From Mycobacterium sp. Marseille-P9652 (GTDB lineage Bacteria; Actinomycetota; Actinomycetes; Mycobacteriales; Mycobacteriaceae): a stretch of 64,000 bases of DNA. Each line of letters begins with the position of its first letter. The stretch's first letter is position 1. Shown piece after piece: positions 1 through 8,844 of this stretch. Under the pieces are notes generated by a model, which was given only the letters and a program-made list of their open reading frames with translations, did not search any database and was not told where the DNA came from. The stretch lies in assembly GCF_902652685.1 (NCBI RefSeq), contig NZ_CACRUY010000012.1:59459-123458 (forward strand). The letters run 5' to 3'. A program made the position numbers and the translations under genes.

Positions 1-560
1 TCCTGACCAACGCCAACATCTACCTGCCGCTGTCGAACCTCACCGCATTCCAGACCGCGCTGCTGGACCCCGCGACCGCGCGGCCGACGGCGGCGGCGAC
101 GACGCCGGAGCTGCTGGCGGCCGGCATGGGCGCCAGCACCTTCATGCCGCGGCGCACGCTCGAGGACCCGGAGATCGCCGCGCTGGCACAATGCTTCGCC
201 CACAACGACGGGACCCGGGTGCTGCCGGACACGATCCAGTACCTGCATGAGCGCGCCGCCGACGAAACCGGTTGGCTGGAAGCGCTTTCCGAGAGCCACG
301 TCAACACCACGGTGGTGTGGGGGCTGCACGACAACGTTTCGCCGTTGCGGGTCCCGAATCACGTGTGGCAGACGTACCTGAAGACCAAGCCCGGCACGAA
401 CCGCTACTGGGTGGTGCCGAACGCCGACCACTACCTCCAATGCGACGCCCCGGGGCAGTTGGCCCAGATCGTGCGCCTGACGGCCGGTGGTGGAGACCTC
501 CCGTTACAGACGCTCGGCAACCAGCCTGACGGCGCCGTTCTGGTGGACCACAGCGCCTAA
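1..560 (+). CDS. Alpha/beta hydrolase, C-terminal part
   Basis: The reading frame is open from base 3, so the start lies upstream of the window and only about 185 residues are visible. The tail has the two late landmarks of an alpha/beta hydrolase: an Asp in WGLHDNVSP after a beta strand (candidate catalytic acid) and a His in NADHYLQ near the end (candidate catalytic base). The nucleophile elbow is off the window, so substrate class cannot be assigned; dehalogenase, epoxide hydrolase or esterase are all possible. It converges on the TetR gene, and the two stop codons overlap in the bases CTAA (557-560). Confidence 0.75.
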   Translation, partial: LTNANIYLPLSNLTAFQTALLDPATARPTAAATTPELLAAGMGASTFMPRRTLEDPEIAALAQCFAHNDGTRVLPDTIQYLHERAADETGWLEALSESHVNTTVVWGLHDNVSPLRVPNHVWQTYLKTKPGTNRYWVVPNADHYLQCDAPGQLAQIVRLTAGGGDLPLQTLGNQPDGAVLVDHSA

Positions 561-1204
561 TCGTTGCGGTGCAAGAACCCGTGCAGCACCGCCTGCACGA
601 GTTCGTCGACGATGACGTCGCGCGGCGGCGGCTTCGAGCCGAAGTACGTGGAGCGCAACGCCGCCATGCCAGCGATCATCGCCACGGTCGAATCCGCCGG
701 CAGGTCCGGGTGATCGGAGCGCAGCCCGCGCAGGTGCATTCCCTCGGCGCTGATCTGACGCAGCACCGTGAGTGCCCGCCTGACATCGGCGATCCCGGCG
801 TCCGCCTTCTCCTCGTCGGTGAGGGAGTCGGACGCCATCAGGGTGAACAACAAACCCTGATTTTCGACGAACAGGTCGTAGAGCCGGCCGACGAACAGCC
901 GCGCCAGTTCCTGCTCGTCGGTTTCCTCGGGCACGACCGACTGCCAGGTCTGGGCGAACTCGTCGACGAATTCCGTGAAGGGCGCAACGAGCGCCTCACG
1001 GAAAAGGGCTGCCTTGGAACCGAAGTGGCGGAACAGCAGGTGCTCCGTGACGCCCGCGGCCTGGGCGATCTCCCGGGTCGTGGTGCTGCGATAGTCCCGG
1101 CGGGCGAAGAGCGCCCGGCCGGCATCGAGCAGCAGCCCGCGCGGCGCGCCGCGGGGCCGCCGCCCCGCGACGGGCTTGTCTGCGGCGCTCTGCTTCGCGA
1201 TCAT
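557..1204 (-). CDS. TetR family transcriptional regulator
   Basis: This is a 215-residue protein with a TetR-type N-terminal helix-turn-helix: GRALFARRDYRSTTTREIAQAAGVTEHLLFRHFGSK, about residues 27-63, read here as its key segments TTREIAQAAGV and LLFRHFGSK. The all-helical C-terminal ligand domain is unlike any I can name. It is divergent from a small membrane protein/AveC-family pair starting at 1258, with about 50 bases between them, so it probably represses that pair and itself. An 11-bp perfect palindrome sits in that gap. The basic Arg/Lys-rich first 20 residues are usual for this family in mycobacteria. Confidence 0.9.
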   Translation of the reverse strand: MIAKQSAADKPVAGRRPRGAPRGLLLDAGRALFARRDYRSTTTREIAQAAGVTEHLLFRHFGSKAALFREALVAPFTEFVDEFAQTWQSVVPEETDEQELARLFVGRLYDLFVENQGLLFTLMASDSLTDEEKADAGIADVRRALTVLRQISAEGMHLRGLRSDHPDLPADSTVAMIAGMAALRSTYFGSKPPPRDVIVDELVQAVLHGFLHRND

Positions 1205-1208
1205 CTTA

Positions 1209-1219
1209 GGATAGTATCC
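1209..1219. promoter_or_regulatory. Candidate TetR operator, 11-bp palindrome
   Basis: GGATAGTATCC is a perfect inverted repeat about one central base. It lies 5 bases upstream of the TetR start codon and 39 bases upstream of the divergent gene at 1258. The position is where an autoregulatory TetR operator is expected. Binding is inferred only. Confidence 0.4.
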
Positions 1220-1257
1220 ACTACCTCAATGATTGCTGAGCCGAAAGGGGTGCCGAC

Positions 1258-1368
1258 GTGGGCGCGGTGATCATGCTGGGCACTCTATTCGGGCTCATCG
1301 TCCTGATCTTCGGGTTGGTGCTGCGCTTCGACCCGCAGGCACGCCGGAGCCCGGGAGAGCGCCGGTGA
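1258..1368 (+). CDS. 36-residue single-span membrane protein
   Basis: A GTG-started frame encodes MGAVIMLGTLFGLIVLIF followed by a short basic tail ending in RRSPGERR. Residues about 3-22 form one hydrophobic span. Its TGA stop (1366-1368) overlaps the GTG start (1365) of the next gene as GTGA, the usual sign of translational coupling. A weak purine tract (GAAAGGGG) lies just upstream of the GTG. I recognise no family; the coupling suggests a partner or leader for the AveC-family protein. It could also be only a coupling leader peptide. Confidence 0.5.
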   Translation: MGAVIMLGTLFGLIVLIFGLVLRFDPQARRSPGERR

Positions 1369-2150
1369 GCTCCCAGATGACGCCCGTGATGCGGGCGGCC
1401 AGCGACTTCGCGCTCATCGGGGGGATCGGGTTCACCGCCCTGGGCGTGTACCTGAGCGTTCGCCGGCGCCACCTGCATCCCCTGCTGCTGCTGTGCATCT
1501 CGGCGATGTCGTTCTCGTGGATCGAGGCGCCCTACGACTGGGCGATGTACGCGCAGTTTCCGCCGGCCATTCCCCGCATGCCGTCGTGGTGGCCCCTGAA
1601 CGTGACCTGGGGCGGGCTCCCCTTGTTCGTTCCCGTCGGCTACATCTCCTACTTCGTGCTGCCGGCGGTGACGGGAACAGCGCTCGGAAGATGGCTGAGC
1701 GCGCGGTTCGGGTGGCGCAGCCCCCCGACGTTGTTGGTGGTCGGTCTCATCGTCGGCTTCTGCTGGGCACTCTTCTTCAACGGGTTCCTGGGCGCGAAGC
1801 TGGGCGTCTTCTATTACGGCCGGGTGATCCCCGGGCTCGCGATCCGCGAGGGGACCGTGCACCAGTACCCGCTTTACGACTCCCTCGCGATGGCCATCCA
1901 GATGATGGTCTTCACGTACCTGCTCGGCCGGACCGACGCGCAGGGACGCAATGTCATCGAGATGTTGGCGGACAGGAGGGCCAGGACACCGCTGCAATCC
2001 TCAGTACTGTCGGTCATCGCGGTCGTCGTCGTCGGAAACGTGCTCTATGCCTCGGTTTTCGCGCCCCACCTGGTTACGAAGCTCGGCGGGTGGGTGACCG
2101 CGGGGCCGACGCAACAACTGTTCCCCGGCGTACCCAACCAGCCACCGTAG
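1365..2150 (+). CDS. Spirocyclase AveC family membrane protein
   Basis: The GTG start at 1365 overlaps the preceding stop and gives 261 residues; the frame is open further upstream, but that part overlaps the small gene. The protein has about seven hydrophobic segments. It carries the features I associate with the AveC family: FSWIEAPYDWAMYAQ, WWPLNVTWGGLPLF and a GREGTVHQYPLYDSLAM-like stretch before the last spans. AveC acts in spiroketal formation in avermectin synthesis. Mycobacteria carry several such proteins of unknown substrate, often near P450 and lipid genes, as here. The TetR divergent from it is the likely regulator. The specific reaction is not known. Confidence 0.7.
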   Translation: MSSQMTPVMRAASDFALIGGIGFTALGVYLSVRRRHLHPLLLLCISAMSFSWIEAPYDWAMYAQFPPAIPRMPSWWPLNVTWGGLPLFVPVGYISYFVLPAVTGTALGRWLSARFGWRSPPTLLVVGLIVGFCWALFFNGFLGAKLGVFYYGRVIPGLAIREGTVHQYPLYDSLAMAIQMMVFTYLLGRTDAQGRNVIEMLADRRARTPLQSSVLSVIAVVVVGNVLYASVFAPHLVTKLGGWVTAGPTQQLFPGVPNQPP

Positions 2151-2153
2151 GCG

Positions 2154-2211
2154 CCGAACGTCGAGCTGTTGCGCTCAAATCGCGGGTCTGGCGCAACAAC
2201 TCGACGCTCGG
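2154..2211. terminator. Long hairpin between convergent genes
   Basis: Two 21-base arms (2154-2174 and 2191-2211) pair with only two mismatches around a 16-base loop. It fills the space between the AveC-family gene (stop 2150) and the P450 gene (stop 2222). The position between two converging stops fits a bidirectional terminator. There is no U-tract, which is common in mycobacteria. The arm core CGTCGAG..GTTGCG recurs at 9309-9364. Confidence 0.65.
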
Positions 2212-2221
2212 CCGCAGAAAA

Positions 2222-3415
2222 TCACGTGAAGACGGGGAGCTTCGCCCAGCCGCGCACGCTCGAGGTGTGCGCCTTGCGCGCGTTGGCGTAGTCGACCTCC
2301 CAGTCCGGCCAACGCTTGAGCACTTCCTCGAGCGCCACCCGTGCCTGCATGCGCGCCAGGGCGGAACCCATGCAGAAGTGCAGCCCGTGGCCGAAGCTTA
2401 GGTGCGTGTCGCCGCGGCGGATGTCGAACTTCTCGCCGTCGGGATAGCGACGCTCGTCGCGATTGGCGGACCCGTTGAGCAGCAACATGATCGAGCCCTC
2501 GGGAACCGTGGCCCCTCGGCACTGGACGTCCCGCGCGACGTAGCGTGCCTGCACCGGCGAGGGCGCCTCGTAGCGCAACACCTCCTCGATGGCGGCCGGA
2601 ATCAACGAGGGATCGGCCACAACCTGCCGCCGCTGATCGGGATGCTCGGCCAACAGCTGACCGATGAAACCGATCAGGCGCGTGGTCGTCTCGTTACCCG
2701 CGCCGGCGATCATGCTGGTGTACATGAGCACCTCGGTGCGCTCCAGGCGCCGCGTCGACCCGCCCTCTTCGACCTCGGCGTTGAGCAGCTGGGTCATCAG
2801 GTCGTCCGCCGGATGGTCCACCCGCCAATCGATGTAGTCCGCGAACACCTCATAGCTCCGCTCGAACAGGTCCTCCGCGACCGGCCGGAACGCACCTTCG
2901 GAGAGGGTGAGGTGGCGGCCGCCGCGGTCGCGGATCGCCTCTTGGCCGTCCTCGGGGATTCCCAGCAAATAACCGATGGTGCGCATCGGAACCATTGCCC
3001 CGAGGTTCTCGATGAAGTCGAACCTGCCCGAGCCGACCAGGGGGTCGAGCGCACGCACGCAGAACGCCCGGGTCAGCGGCTCGATCGCCTCCATGCGCCG
3101 CGGGGTGAAAACCCTTGACAGCAAACGGCGGTGCAGGTCGTGTATCGGCGGGTCCTCGAAAAGAATGACCCCGGGCGGAACCTCGATACCGCTCATGATG
3201 ATGTCCATGGTCGTGCCGCGGCCCGACCTGAAGTCGTCGAAGTTCATCAACCCCGGCGACACGTCCTCGTAGCGGCTCAGCGCGTAGAAGTTGTACTTCT
3301 CGTTGTGATACAGCGGCGCCTCGTCGCGCAGCCTCTTCCAGATGGGATACGGATCGTCGTCGATGTCGAAATCGAACGGGTCGTAGTAGACATCGGCCGC
3401 ATTCGCACTCGTCAT
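2222..3415 (-). CDS. Cytochrome P450
   Basis: This is a 397-residue haem monooxygenase of the soluble bacterial type. It shows the I-helix oxygen-activation motif AGNETTT, the ExxR pair in EEVLRYEAP, and the haem-ligand loop FGHGLHFCMGSALARMQ with the axial Cys. The ATG at 3415 is preceded by GGAAGG about 10 bases upstream; a longer frame to 3451 has no better signal. It needs ferredoxin and reductase from elsewhere, since none is adjacent. It is divergent from a reductase-like gene at 3665. An IdeR-like sequence lies 63-81 bases upstream. The substrate is unknown; lipids, sterols or xenobiotics are usual for mycobacterial P450s. Confidence 0.95.
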   Translation of the reverse strand: MTSANAADVYYDPFDFDIDDDPYPIWKRLRDEAPLYHNEKYNFYALSRYEDVSPGLMNFDDFRSGRGTTMDIIMSGIEVPPGVILFEDPPIHDLHRRLLSRVFTPRRMEAIEPLTRAFCVRALDPLVGSGRFDFIENLGAMVPMRTIGYLLGIPEDGQEAIRDRGGRHLTLSEGAFRPVAEDLFERSYEVFADYIDWRVDHPADDLMTQLLNAEVEEGGSTRRLERTEVLMYTSMIAGAGNETTTRLIGFIGQLLAEHPDQRRQVVADPSLIPAAIEEVLRYEAPSPVQARYVARDVQCRGATVPEGSIMLLLNGSANRDERRYPDGEKFDIRRGDTHLSFGHGLHFCMGSALARMQARVALEEVLKRWPDWEVDYANARKAHTSSVRGWAKLPVFT

Positions 3416-3477
3416 GGAGGCGCCTTCCTTCCCGATCCCGTCGCCGGCCACACCCGCGGCCCGAGCGCGCCACGGGT

Positions 3478-3496
3478 GCCCGTCAGCCTAACCTAA
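3478..3496. promoter_or_regulatory. Possible IdeR (iron) box
   Basis: The right part, AGCCTAACCTAA (3485-3496), matches the IdeR consensus half (AGSCTAACCTAA) exactly, and the full 19-mer matches at 14 of 19 positions by my count. It lies upstream of a haem enzyme, which would make iron control sensible. The left half is poor, so this may be chance. Confidence 0.3.
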
Positions 3497-3664
3497 GATT
3501 TGTTCGCCAAGATAGTGCGCGCTTTCTTAAACCCTTGACCGCGCGCCGTCGCGGCTGTAGCTTCCGAATCGACCGTCAAGCCGCGACCAGATTCGTCCGG
3601 CGACGGAAGGGCAACGGCCGGATCGGCTTTCATGGTGTTCGCGACCTACCCGAGGAGAAGCACG

Positions 3665-4759
3665 ATGACGACTCATCGCGTGGTGGTGTGGGCGACGGGC
3701 GGCATCGGGTCGATCGCCATCCGCACTATTGCGCACCGACCCGACCTGGAACTGGTCGGCGTGTGGGTGCACTCCCCCGAAAAGGATGGCAAGGACGCAG
3801 GCGAGCTAGCCAACGGCGAGCCCATCGGCCTGGCCGCCACCACCGATGCGGACGCGCTGGTCGCCCTGAAACCCGACTGCGTCGTCTACGCCGCAAGCGG
3901 TCCGGAGCGCGACGCACTGGCCATCCCCGACTACGTCCGACTGCTCGAGGCGGGCATCAACGTCGTCACGACGAGCACGACTCGGTTGGTCAATCCGCAC
4001 GCCTACGAACCCGCGGAATGGCGCGATCAACTCGTCGCCGCGGCCAAGCAGGGGCAGGCATCGCTGTATGCATCCGGGATCGAACCGGGCTTCGCCGCCG
4101 ACTACCTACCGCTCGTGCTGTCCACCCAGTCGTCGTCGATCGAAAAGATCCATTCGTTCGAGATCGGGCTGTACGACGATTACGGCGTCCCGGACATCAT
4201 GAGCGACGCGTTGGGCTTCGGCCGTCCGCTCGAATATCAACCCTGGATCGGCTTTCCCGGGGCGATCGCCGGGGAGTGGCAGGGACAGCTCCGGCTGATC
4301 GCCGACGCGCTCGGAGTGGAGATCCAAGAGGTCCGCGAGAGCTTCGACCGCGCGGTCACCAACCGCACGTTGAACGTCGCGATGGGCACGGTCGAGGCCG
4401 GAACCTGCGGCGCGCTGCGCATGAAGGCGATCGGTGTGGTCGACGGACGGGAGGCCATCGTGATCGAACACGTCACCCGGCTCGCGCACGACGTCGCGCC
4501 CGACTGGCCGATGGGGGTCGGCGACCTGTCCTACCGCGTGGTGATCACCGGCGACCCCGACATCGACTGCACGCTGGCGGCGACGCTGAAGGACCCGCGG
4601 AAGGCCGGGGTCGCGGGGATGACCTCCGGCGCGGGCGCGATGGTTGCGACCGCGATGCGCGTCGTCAACGCCGTGCCGTATGTCGTTGCCGCCGAATCGG
4701 GACTGCTGAGTTCCGTTGATCTCCCGCTGACGATCCCGAAGCACGCGTTCGCCACGTGA
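3665..4759 (+). CDS. NAD(P)-binding dihydrodipicolinate reductase-like protein
   Basis: This is a 364-residue protein starting at ATG 3665, preceded by GAGGAGAAG. The N-terminus VVVWATGGIGSIAIR is a Rossmann dinucleotide-binding loop, followed by a VGVWVHSPEKDGKDAG segment typical of the DapB-like/NAD(P)H-dependent amine dehydrogenase group in mycobacteria. The central part (NVVTTSTTRL, ASGIEPGFAADYL) also fits that group. True DapB acts in lysine synthesis and is about 245 residues, so this is a larger paralogue with unknown substrate. It is divergent from the P450 and 19 bases upstream of an aminotransferase gene, so the two may be co-transcribed. Confidence 0.75.
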   Translation: MTTHRVVVWATGGIGSIAIRTIAHRPDLELVGVWVHSPEKDGKDAGELANGEPIGLAATTDADALVALKPDCVVYAASGPERDALAIPDYVRLLEAGINVVTTSTTRLVNPHAYEPAEWRDQLVAAAKQGQASLYASGIEPGFAADYLPLVLSTQSSSIEKIHSFEIGLYDDYGVPDIMSDALGFGRPLEYQPWIGFPGAIAGEWQGQLRLIADALGVEIQEVRESFDRAVTNRTLNVAMGTVEAGTCGALRMKAIGVVDGREAIVIEHVTRLAHDVAPDWPMGVGDLSYRVVITGDPDIDCTLAATLKDPRKAGVAGMTSGAGAMVATAMRVVNAVPYVVAAESGLLSSVDLPLTIPKHAFAT

Positions 4760-4778
4760 TGTCCCCTAATCTGCTCAG

Positions 4779-5978
4779 GTGACGTTTAATCCCCTCGAGG
4801 AACTGTCGCTGCAGCAACTCCGGCAGCGCACCAGCATGAAGTGGCGCGCCCATCCCGACGACGTGTTGCCGCTGTGGGTGGCCGAGATGGACGTCATGCT
4901 CGCCCCCACGATCGCCGAATGCCTGCGCAGGGCAATCGATCTGGGCGACACCGGCTACCCGTGCGGCACCGCTTTGGCCGAGGCGGTCGCCGGGTTCGCG
5001 TCCCGGCGGTGGCAGTGGCACGACCTCGAAGTGGCCCGCACCGCGATCGTCCCGGACGTCATGCTCGGTGTCGTCGAGACGCTGCGGCTGGTGACCGACC
5101 GCGGTGACGCCGTCGTCGTCAACCCGCCCGTCTACGCGCCGTTTTACGCGTTCGTGTCGCACGACGGCCGCCGCGTGGTCGAGGCGCCGCTCAGCGCGGA
5201 CGGTCGCATCGACCTGGACGCCCTCGAGGAGGCCTTCACGCGGGCCAGTGCGTCGGCCGCCAAGGTGGCCTACCTGTTGTGCAATCCGCACAACCCCACC
5301 GGGTCGGTGCACACCGTCGACGAGTTGCGCGCCGTCGCGGCGCTGGCCCGCCGCTTCGGTGTGCGGGTGGTCTCCGACGAGATCCACGCGCCGGTCGTCC
5401 TGCCCGGGGCGCGGTTCGTCCCCTACCTGACCGTGCCCGGCGGGGAGGATGCCTTCGCGCTGATGTCGGCCTCCAAGGCGTGGAACCTCTCGGGCATCAA
5501 GGCGGCGCTCGCCATCGCCGGGCCGGAGGCGGCCGCCGACCTGCGCCGGATGCCCGAGGAGGTGAGCCACGGCCCGAGCCACCTCGGCATCATCGCGCAC
5601 GCCGAGGCGTTCACGACCGGCGACGACTGGCTCGACGCGCTGCTACACGGGCTCGACGAGAATCGAACTCTACTGGGCGACCTGGTCGACCGGCACCTGC
5701 CCGGGGTGAAATGTCAACGGCCGCAGGGCACCTATCTCGCGTGGCTGGACTGCCGGGACCTGGGCATCGCGGAGGACGCCGCGGACGGCCTCGCCGTGGT
5801 CGCCGACCTCTCGGGGCCGGCGCGCTGGTTCCTGGACCACGCCCGCGTCGCGCTGAGTTCCGGCCACGTGTTCGGGGCCGGCGGGGCCGGCCATGTCCGG
5901 CTGAACTTCGCGACCTCCCGCGCGATTCTGGACGAGGCCGTCTCGCGCATGGGCCGGGCGCTCGCGCGGGCGCGGTAG
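4779..5978 (+). CDS. MalY/PatB-type PLP aminotransferase (C-S lyase)
   Basis: This 399-residue fold-type I PLP enzyme begins at GTG 4779. The PLP lysine is in [10 protein letters not shown], and NPHNPTG is the cofactor-binding Asn-Pro segment. The N-terminus ([19 protein letters not shown]) and the GYPCG segment are typical of the MalY/PatB cystathionine beta-lyase subgroup. It probably cleaves cystathionine or a related thioether, or acts as an aminotransferase. By gene order it corresponds to the aminotransferase next to dhmA in M. tuberculosis (Rv2294, from memory). Confidence 0.85.
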   Translation: MTFNPLEELSLQQLRQRTSMKWRAHPDDVLPLWVAEMDVMLAPTIAECLRRAIDLGDTGYPCGTALAEAVAGFASRRWQWHDLEVARTAIVPDVMLGVVETLRLVTDRGDAVVVNPPVYAPFYAFVSHDGRRVVEAPLSADGRIDLDALEEAFTRASASAAKVAYLLCNPHNPTGSVHTVDELRAVAALARRFGVRVVSDEIHAPVVLPGARFVPYLTVPGGEDAFALMSASKAWNLSGIKAALAIAGPEAAADLRRMPEEVSHGPSHLGIIAHAEAFTTGDDWLDALLHGLDENRTLLGDLVDRHLPGVKCQRPQGTYLAWLDCRDLGIAEDAADGLAVVADLSGPARWFLDHARVALSSGHVFGAGGAGHVRLNFATSRAILDEAVSRMGRALARAR

Positions 5979-5983
5979 GGACG

Positions 5984-6709
5984 TCAGCCGCCGACCTCGG
6001 CGCGACGCCCGAGGTTGCGGAATCCCTCGGCCGGTTCCTTGATGCGCATCAGGTAGGGCAGAGTGTTCAGCTCCAGCTTGGTCGTCATGCCCAGCCGGCG
6101 CAGGAAGCTGGGCGCGGGCGGAGCCGCCGGAATTTCGGATAACGAGAGGTCGATGTAGTGCGTCGACGTTTCCCCGATGCCCTCGAAGTGGTGGACCAGC
6201 GGCATGCACTGGCCGCGCATCGATTCCTCCAGGCAGGCAACCACGGGGTCGGTCATGAGCACGTATTCGACCACCGGAACGGTGTTTTTCAGCATGCGGT
6301 GCACCAAAATGACGTCGACACCGGCGAGTTCGACGTGGCGCTTCACCCGTTGCTCGGCCACCTCGCCCTGGTGCACGACGAATTTCAGCGAGAGGCTGTC
6401 CAGCTGCGAGCAACTCGCGCATTCGCACGCGATGTCTGTCTTGAAGCGTTCCCTCCGCTTGAGGAAGGACTGCCGCATCCGCGACAGCCGCTCGCAGACC
6501 AGCACTTTCGCATCGCCGTCGGGTGCCCAGAAGAACGCCGCGTCGCCCTCCAGCTTGGCGAGCTTGAGACCTTTCGCGCTGTCGATGACGGCCTCCAGCA
6601 ACCCCGCCACCGTCATCTGCGCGTGGGCCAGGTGCGTCCGGTTCCAGCTCATGTAGTGCGTGTATCCACTGATGTCGGCTATGAGCAGGACAGCGCGGCG
6701 AATCGCCAT
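5984..6709 (-). CDS. DUF2652 protein, cyclase-like fold
   Basis: This is a 241-residue protein. The first 60 residues ([13 protein letters not shown], then [12 protein letters not shown]) resemble a class III nucleotidyl cyclase core: an Asp after the first strand and GD in the second strand. That resemblance marks the DUF2652 family. A CECASC cysteine cluster lies near residue 100. The later cyclase Asn/Arg pair is not evident, so catalytic activity is doubtful. It is convergent with the aminotransferase gene and divergent from dhmA. A perfect 5+5-bp palindrome sits directly upstream of its start. Confidence 0.7.
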   Translation of the reverse strand: MAIRRAVLLIADISGYTHYMSWNRTHLAHAQMTVAGLLEAVIDSAKGLKLAKLEGDAAFFWAPDGDAKVLVCERLSRMRQSFLKRRERFKTDIACECASCSQLDSLSLKFVVHQGEVAEQRVKRHVELAGVDVILVHRMLKNTVPVVEYVLMTDPVVACLEESMRGQCMPLVHHFEGIGETSTHYIDLSLSEIPAAPPAPSFLRRLGMTTKLELNTLPYLMRIKEPAEGFRNLGRRAEVGG

Positions 6710-6712
6710 GAG

Positions 6713-6724
6713 TAAACGAGTTTA
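6713..6724. promoter_or_regulatory. Palindrome TAAAC-GA-GTTTA
   Basis: This perfect short inverted repeat begins 4 bases upstream of the DUF2652 start codon in the dhmA divergent promoter region. It is a candidate operator; no regulator gene is adjacent. Confidence 0.3.
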
Positions 6725-6735
6725 ACGGCGGCTCA

Positions 6736-6769
6736 AAATCTCCCACAAGACGAAATCTCCCACTAGACG
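6736..6769. repeat. Tandem 17-bp direct repeat
   Basis: Two copies of AAATCTCCCAC(A/T)AGACG lie head to tail, 16 of 17 bases identical, followed by a further AAAT. They end 55 bases before the dhmA start codon, in the only intergenic space of this divergent pair, so they could be activator sites. Confidence 0.5.
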
Positions 6770-6824
6770 AAATGCCCGCGGGGAGAGAGGCTTGCAGAGG
6801 CGCCCGCTCGTCGAAGGAGCTGAT

Positions 6825-7733
6825 ATGGATGTGCTGCGAACTCCAGACTCCCGGTTCGAAAACCTCGAGGACTACCCGTTCGTAGCGAACTATGTTGACG
6901 TGTCGGCGAGCGACACCCGGCCCCTGCGCATGCACTACCTCGACGAGGGGCCGATCGAAGGGCCGCCGATCGTGCTGCTGCACGGCGAGCCGACGTGGAG
7001 CTATCTGTACCGCACGATGATCCCGCCCCTAGCCGACGCGGGAAACCGCGTGCTCGCGCCCGACCTCATCGGCTTCGGGCGCTCCGACAAGCCGACGCGC
7101 ATCCAGGACTACACCTACCTGCGGCACGTCGAGTGGGTGACGTCGTGGTTCGAGCGCCTCAACCTCAGGGACGTCACGCTGTTCGTGCAGGACTGGGGAT
7201 CCCTCATCGGCCTGCGCATCGCCGCCGAACAGGGTGATCGCATCGCGCGGCTGGTGGTGGCCAACGGCGCGCTGCCCACGGCGCACCGCCCCATGTCCCC
7301 CGCCTTCTACGTGTGGCGGGCGTTCGCGCGCTATTCCCCGGTGCTGCCCGCCGGCCGCCTCGTGGCCACGGCCACCGTTCACCGCGTCCCGCCGAAGATC
7401 CGGGCCGGCTACGACGCGCCGTTTCCCGACAAGACTTACCAGGCCGGAGCGCGGGCGTTCCCGATGCTGGTGCCGACCTCGCCGGACGACCCGGCCGTCC
7501 CCGCCAACCGGGCCGCGTGGAAAGCCCTCGCCGAGTGGGACAAGCCCTTTCTGACCATTTTCGGCTACCGCGACCCGATCCTCGGCAAGGCCGACCGCTC
7601 CCTGATCCGGCACATCCCCGGCGCGGCGGGCCAACCGCACGCGCGCATCAACGCCGGTCACTTCATCCAGGAGGACGCCGGGCCCGAACTGGCCAAGCGC
7701 GTCGTGGCGTGGCAACAGGCGCGGCGGCGCTGA
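6825..7733 (+). CDS. dhmA: Haloalkane dehalogenase
   Basis: This 302-residue alpha/beta hydrolase starts at ATG 6825 with AAGGAG five bases upstream. It hydrolyses carbon-halogen bonds to alcohol and halide. Nucleophile Asp123 is followed by the halide-binding Trp124 in VQDWGS. The oxyanion segment is HGEPTWSY (residues 53-60). The acid Asp250 comes after strand 7 (FGYRD) and the base is His279 (NAGHF). This Asp-His-Asp arrangement is that of the DhlA/DhmA subfamily. The call is supported by the neighbouring MalY-like gene and htpG, matching the M. tuberculosis order. The physiological substrate is unknown. Confidence 0.9.
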   Translation: MDVLRTPDSRFENLEDYPFVANYVDVSASDTRPLRMHYLDEGPIEGPPIVLLHGEPTWSYLYRTMIPPLADAGNRVLAPDLIGFGRSDKPTRIQDYTYLRHVEWVTSWFERLNLRDVTLFVQDWGSLIGLRIAAEQGDRIARLVVANGALPTAHRPMSPAFYVWRAFARYSPVLPAGRLVATATVHRVPPKIRAGYDAPFPDKTYQAGARAFPMLVPTSPDDPAVPANRAAWKALAEWDKPFLTIFGYRDPILGKADRSLIRHIPGAAGQPHARINAGHFIQEDAGPELAKRVVAWQQARRR

Positions 7734-7739
7734 CCCCGG

Positions 7740-8768
7740 TCAGCGCGTGTTGATCAGCCGTACGACGCCGCGCATGACGGCCCGGCTGATCGTGTGCCGT
7801 GCCCAGTCGACCCCCGAGGCCGAGGCCGGGCCCGGGGCCGCCCCGAGGCGGGGAAACAGCGCGAGCGCGTTGGAGCGCTCGATGCCCGCGCGTTGGTCGT
7901 CGTCAAGCCCCGCGTAAGCCTCGAGGCCGGCGGCGAAGAGTTTGCCGGCGGCGATCGGCGCGAAGGGCCAGTCGGAACCGAAGGTGACGTGTCCGGGCTT
8001 GGCGAAGGCAAGCAGGCTGGGCAGCGCCGCGGCGCTCGAGGACAACGCGGTGTCGAAGTAGAAGCCCGCAAAATCATCGAGGCTGTCGACCAGGCTGCGG
8101 CCCGTGTCGCCCATGATGGCGACCGCCATGCGGTGCGAGGCATACGGCACGAAGCCGCCGGCATGACTGAGGATGAACTTGATGTTCGGATAGGCGCGGC
8201 AAACGCCATTGCGCACAAGCAGATACGCGGCGCGGGTGGTGTCGAGCAGGAAGTCGGCGGCGAAGGGCGGTACGCCGTCGGCCGGGGGCCCGGGCAGTTC
8301 GGCGGGATGGATGAACGCCACCGCCGAGCGGGCGTCCAGCGCGGCGAACAGGTCGTCCTGTCCGGGCTGGCCGAGGTAGGTGCCGGCGCTGTTGGCGAAC
8401 AGCACCACGCCGTCCGCCTGCAGGTCGTCGAGGGACCTGGCGACTTCGTCGACGGACGCCGCGACATGCGGCATGGGGATCGTTGCGAAGAACCCGAACC
8501 GTCCTGCTTGGCGCGACACCAGTGTCGCGAGGTAGTCGTTCACGTCGCGTGCGAGCGCGACGGCGTCGGCGCGCTCGGACAAGAAGGCGGTGCCAGGAGT
8601 CGACACCGACAGGATGGCGGTGTCGACGTCCAGCTGGCCCATAGCCGCCAGTGACGCCTCTGGGCTCCACTCCGGCAACTTTCGGCCGCCGCCCTCCTCA
8701 ATCCCACTCTTGCGCAACGCGTCCCGGTAGAAGCCCGGGATGGCGTGATGGTGAGTGTCAATGCGCAC
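7740..8768 (-). CDS. Amidohydrolase (ACMSD-like, metal-dependent)
   Basis: Start is taken as GTG 8768, with AAAGGAG just upstream, giving 342 residues; the frame stays open to 8969 but without support. Metal ligands are visible: HHH in IDTHHHAIP near the N-terminus, His in FIHPAELPG, His in LSHAGGF and Asp in FGSDWPFAP. This is the TIM-barrel amidohydrolase-2 pattern, found in ACMSD decarboxylases and resorcylate decarboxylases. The reaction is therefore hydrolysis or decarboxylation of an unknown substrate. It converges on dhmA with 6 bases between stops. Confidence 0.85.
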   Translation of the reverse strand: MRIDTHHHAIPGFYRDALRKSGIEEGGGRKLPEWSPEASLAAMGQLDVDTAILSVSTPGTAFLSERADAVALARDVNDYLATLVSRQAGRFGFFATIPMPHVAASVDEVARSLDDLQADGVVLFANSAGTYLGQPGQDDLFAALDARSAVAFIHPAELPGPPADGVPPFAADFLLDTTRAAYLLVRNGVCRAYPNIKFILSHAGGFVPYASHRMAVAIMGDTGRSLVDSLDDFAGFYFDTALSSSAAALPSLLAFAKPGHVTFGSDWPFAPIAAGKLFAAGLEAYAGLDDDQRAGIERSNALALFPRLGAAPGPASASGVDWARHTISRAVMRGVVRLINTR

Positions 8769-8844
8769 GGGTCGCTCTCCTTTCGTCGGGCCCGGTAACT
8801 TCCCTCTCTGGCCACCGGCCGCTTCGGGATGCGACGATCGGGGC

